Part shown: positions 7,733 to 8,432 of the stretch, piece by piece
Layout of the letters: each line of letters opens with the position of its first letter
How positions within the stretch are numbered: the first letter of the stretch is position 1
From: JBEVNX01 sp040507895
Lineage (GTDB): Bacteria; Desulfobacterota; Binatia; JACPRU01
Direction of reading: 5' to 3'
NCBI GenBank assembly: GCA_040507895.1
Contig: JBEVNX010000229.1
Coordinates: 1-8,432 of the forward strand
Length of the DNA stretch: 8,432 nt
Translations under genes and position numbers: made by a program
Notes under the pieces: generated by a model
The model's database searches: none
What the model was told of the DNA's origin: nothing
Seen by the model: the letters and a program-made list of their open reading frames with translations, nothing else

Positions 7733-7754
7733 AGCGATCACGGTGGAGCAGCGC

Positions 7755-7970
7755 TCAGGAGAGCCTCGGCGCCAGCAGCCGCTGCACGACGTGCGACAGG
7801 GCGAAGTCCATCAGTCCGAGAAAGAGGGCGAACACGGCGACGACAACGACGACGACGAGCGTCGCCGCCCGAGTCTCCTTCCAGCTCGGCCAGTGAACTT
7901 TCTTGAGCTCGATCCATACTTCCTTGAAGAATTGGACCGATTGGTCCACCCATTCCTTTGCGTTTGCCAT
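7755..7970 (-). CDS. secE: Preprotein translocase subunit SecE
   Basis: Encodes SecE (71 residues, TGA stop), the clamp-like subunit that stabilises the SecY channel for protein export across the inner membrane. An amphipathic cytoplasmic helix (about 4-26) leads into the family signature WIELKKVHWPSWKET (about 19-33). One hydrophobic membrane span follows at about 36-58, including six consecutive valines (39-44). This is the short single-span form common in most bacteria, not the three-span E. coli form. Upstream in-frame codons include no alternative start, so ATG 7970 stands, although the only purine-rich motif (GGAAG, 15 nt away) is poorly spaced. It lies between tRNA-Trp and nusG, the conserved order. 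The identification rests on motif, length, topology and position. Confidence 0.97.
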   Translation of the reverse strand: MANAKEWVDQSVQFFKEVWIELKKVHWPSWKETRAATLVVVVVVAVFALFLGLMDFALSHVVQRLLAPRLS

Positions 7971-8007
7971 CGACGATCGTCCGAGCTTCCAGTTCGGGGA
8001 TCGCTAG

Positions 8008-8081
8008 CGGGCCAGGCAGGGCTCGAACCTGCAACCCCCGGATTTGGAGTCCGGTGCTCTACCAATTAGAGCTACTGACCC
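8008..8081 (-). tRNA. tRNA-Trp, anticodon CCA
   Basis: The minus strand folds into a complete 74-nt cloverleaf. The acceptor arms GGGTCAG and CTGGCCC pair over 7 bp with one G-T wobble. The D stem is GCTC/GAGC around a 9-nt loop. The anticodon stem CCGGA/TCCGG encloses the loop CTCCAAA with anticodon CCA (plus strand 8045-8047). The T arm is GCAGG-TTCGAGC-CCTGC, preceded by a 5-nt variable loop. Discriminator base 73 is G, as expected for bacterial tRNA-Trp. The next bases are CTA, so the 3' CCA is not encoded and must be added by the nucleotidyltransferase. It sits between rpmG and secE with gaps of 47 and 37 nt, a common arrangement, and is probably cut out of a longer transcript. Confidence 0.98.
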
Positions 8082-8128
8082 ACGCTCGCTCGAGGCGCGC
8101 GGACCGCCGGCAGTCGATCGCCTTCGCT

Positions 8129-8284
8129 TCAGACCTTGCTCTCCTTGTGCAGCTTGTGCGCCCGACAGGCCGGACAGAATTTCTTGAGCGAGATCTTGTC
8201 CGTCTTGGTCTTGCGATTCTTCGTCGTTGTATAGTTCTTGCGCTTGCACTGGTCGCAGACCAGCGAAATGATTTCTCGGATCAT
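8129..8284 (-). CDS. rpmG: 50S ribosomal protein L33
   Basis: Encodes L33 (51 residues, TGA stop), a small large-subunit protein near the E site. Hand translation from ATG 8284 gives MIREIISLVCDQCKRKNY, then TTTKNRKTKTDK and ending KLHKESKV, a clear family match in order and length. Four cysteines in two CxxC pairs (C10/C13 and C37/C40, FCPACRAHK) make this the zinc-binding form; zinc-independent paralogues made under zinc starvation lack these cysteines. The purine-rich GGGGAG upstream is 12 nt from the ATG, a rather long spacing. The gene lies 20 nt after the tuf stop and 47 nt before tRNA-Trp, so it is probably co-transcribed with both. Identification is secure. Confidence 0.97.
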   Translation of the reverse strand: MIREIISLVCDQCKRKNYTTTKNRKTKTDKISLKKFCPACRAHKLHKESKV

Positions 8285-8304
8285 GGCCTCAGATCACTCC
8301 CCGG

Positions 8305-8432
<128 letters not shown>

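Noticed and set aside
5546..7906. Plus-strand open frames 5546-6127, 6232-6792 and 7166-7906 opposite rplJ, rplA and nusG-secE
   Set aside because: They are again in exact codon register with rplJ, rplA and nusG, and their translations show only biased Arg/Leu/Asp/His-rich composition.
8004..8249. An 81-codon minus-strand frame across rpmG and tRNA-Trp
   Set aside because: It reads rpmG out of frame and runs through the tRNA; the true gene here is the 51-residue L33 at 8129-8284.

Overview
The window is a GC-rich bacterial chromosome segment in which every gene reads on the minus strand. In transcription order (right to left) it holds the 3' end of tuf, rpmG, tRNA-Trp(CCA), secE, nusG, rplK, rplA, rplJ, rplL, rpoB and the 5' part of rpoC. 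This is the classic, widely conserved secE-nusG-rplKAJL-rpoBC cluster and its upstream neighbours. RpoB carries the helical lineage-specific insert that E. coli RpoB also has, SecE is the short single-span form, and the RpoB N-terminus resembles, from memory, those of Myxococcota and other former Deltaproteobacteria. I infer a GC-rich Gram-negative of that broad affiliation with moderate confidence; the window contains no rRNA or lineage-exclusive gene to settle it.

Layout (plus-strand coordinates): rpoC 1-727 (first 242 residues, cut by the window edge), a 65-nt spacer, rpoB 793-4911, a 133-nt spacer with a strong GC hairpin, rplL 5045-5440, a 48-nt spacer, rplJ 5489-6022, a 14-nt spacer, rplA 6037-6750, a 28-nt spacer, rplK 6779-7201, no spacer, nusG 7202-7732, a 22-nt spacer, secE 7755-7970, a 37-nt spacer, tRNA-Trp 8008-8081, a 47-nt spacer, rpmG 8129-8284, a 20-nt spacer, and tuf 8305-8432 (last 42 codons, cut by the window edge). 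No stretch of 300 bases lacks a gene; the largest gap is 133 nt.

The genes serve one purpose: building and running the transcription and translation machinery. EF-Tu and tRNA-Trp feed the ribosome. L33, L11, L1, L10 and L7/L12 are 50S proteins, and L10, L11 and L7/L12 form the stalk region that recruits translation factors. NusG ties elongating RNA polymerase to the ribosome, SecE is a core part of the protein export channel, and beta and beta' are the catalytic subunits of RNA polymerase. Spacers are short, I see no intrinsic terminator, and I could not identify a convincing promoter, so long polycistronic transcription with processing around the tRNA is the simplest reading.

I found no new biological system here. 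The points worth a second look are regulatory: there is no room for the usual L10 leader before rplJ or an L1 leader before rplK, there is a hairpin between rplL and rpoB, secE and nusG lack good ribosome binding sites beside r-protein genes that have strong ones, and four consecutive ribosomal protein genes end in TAG. The long plus-strand open frames opposite these genes are explained by codon composition.
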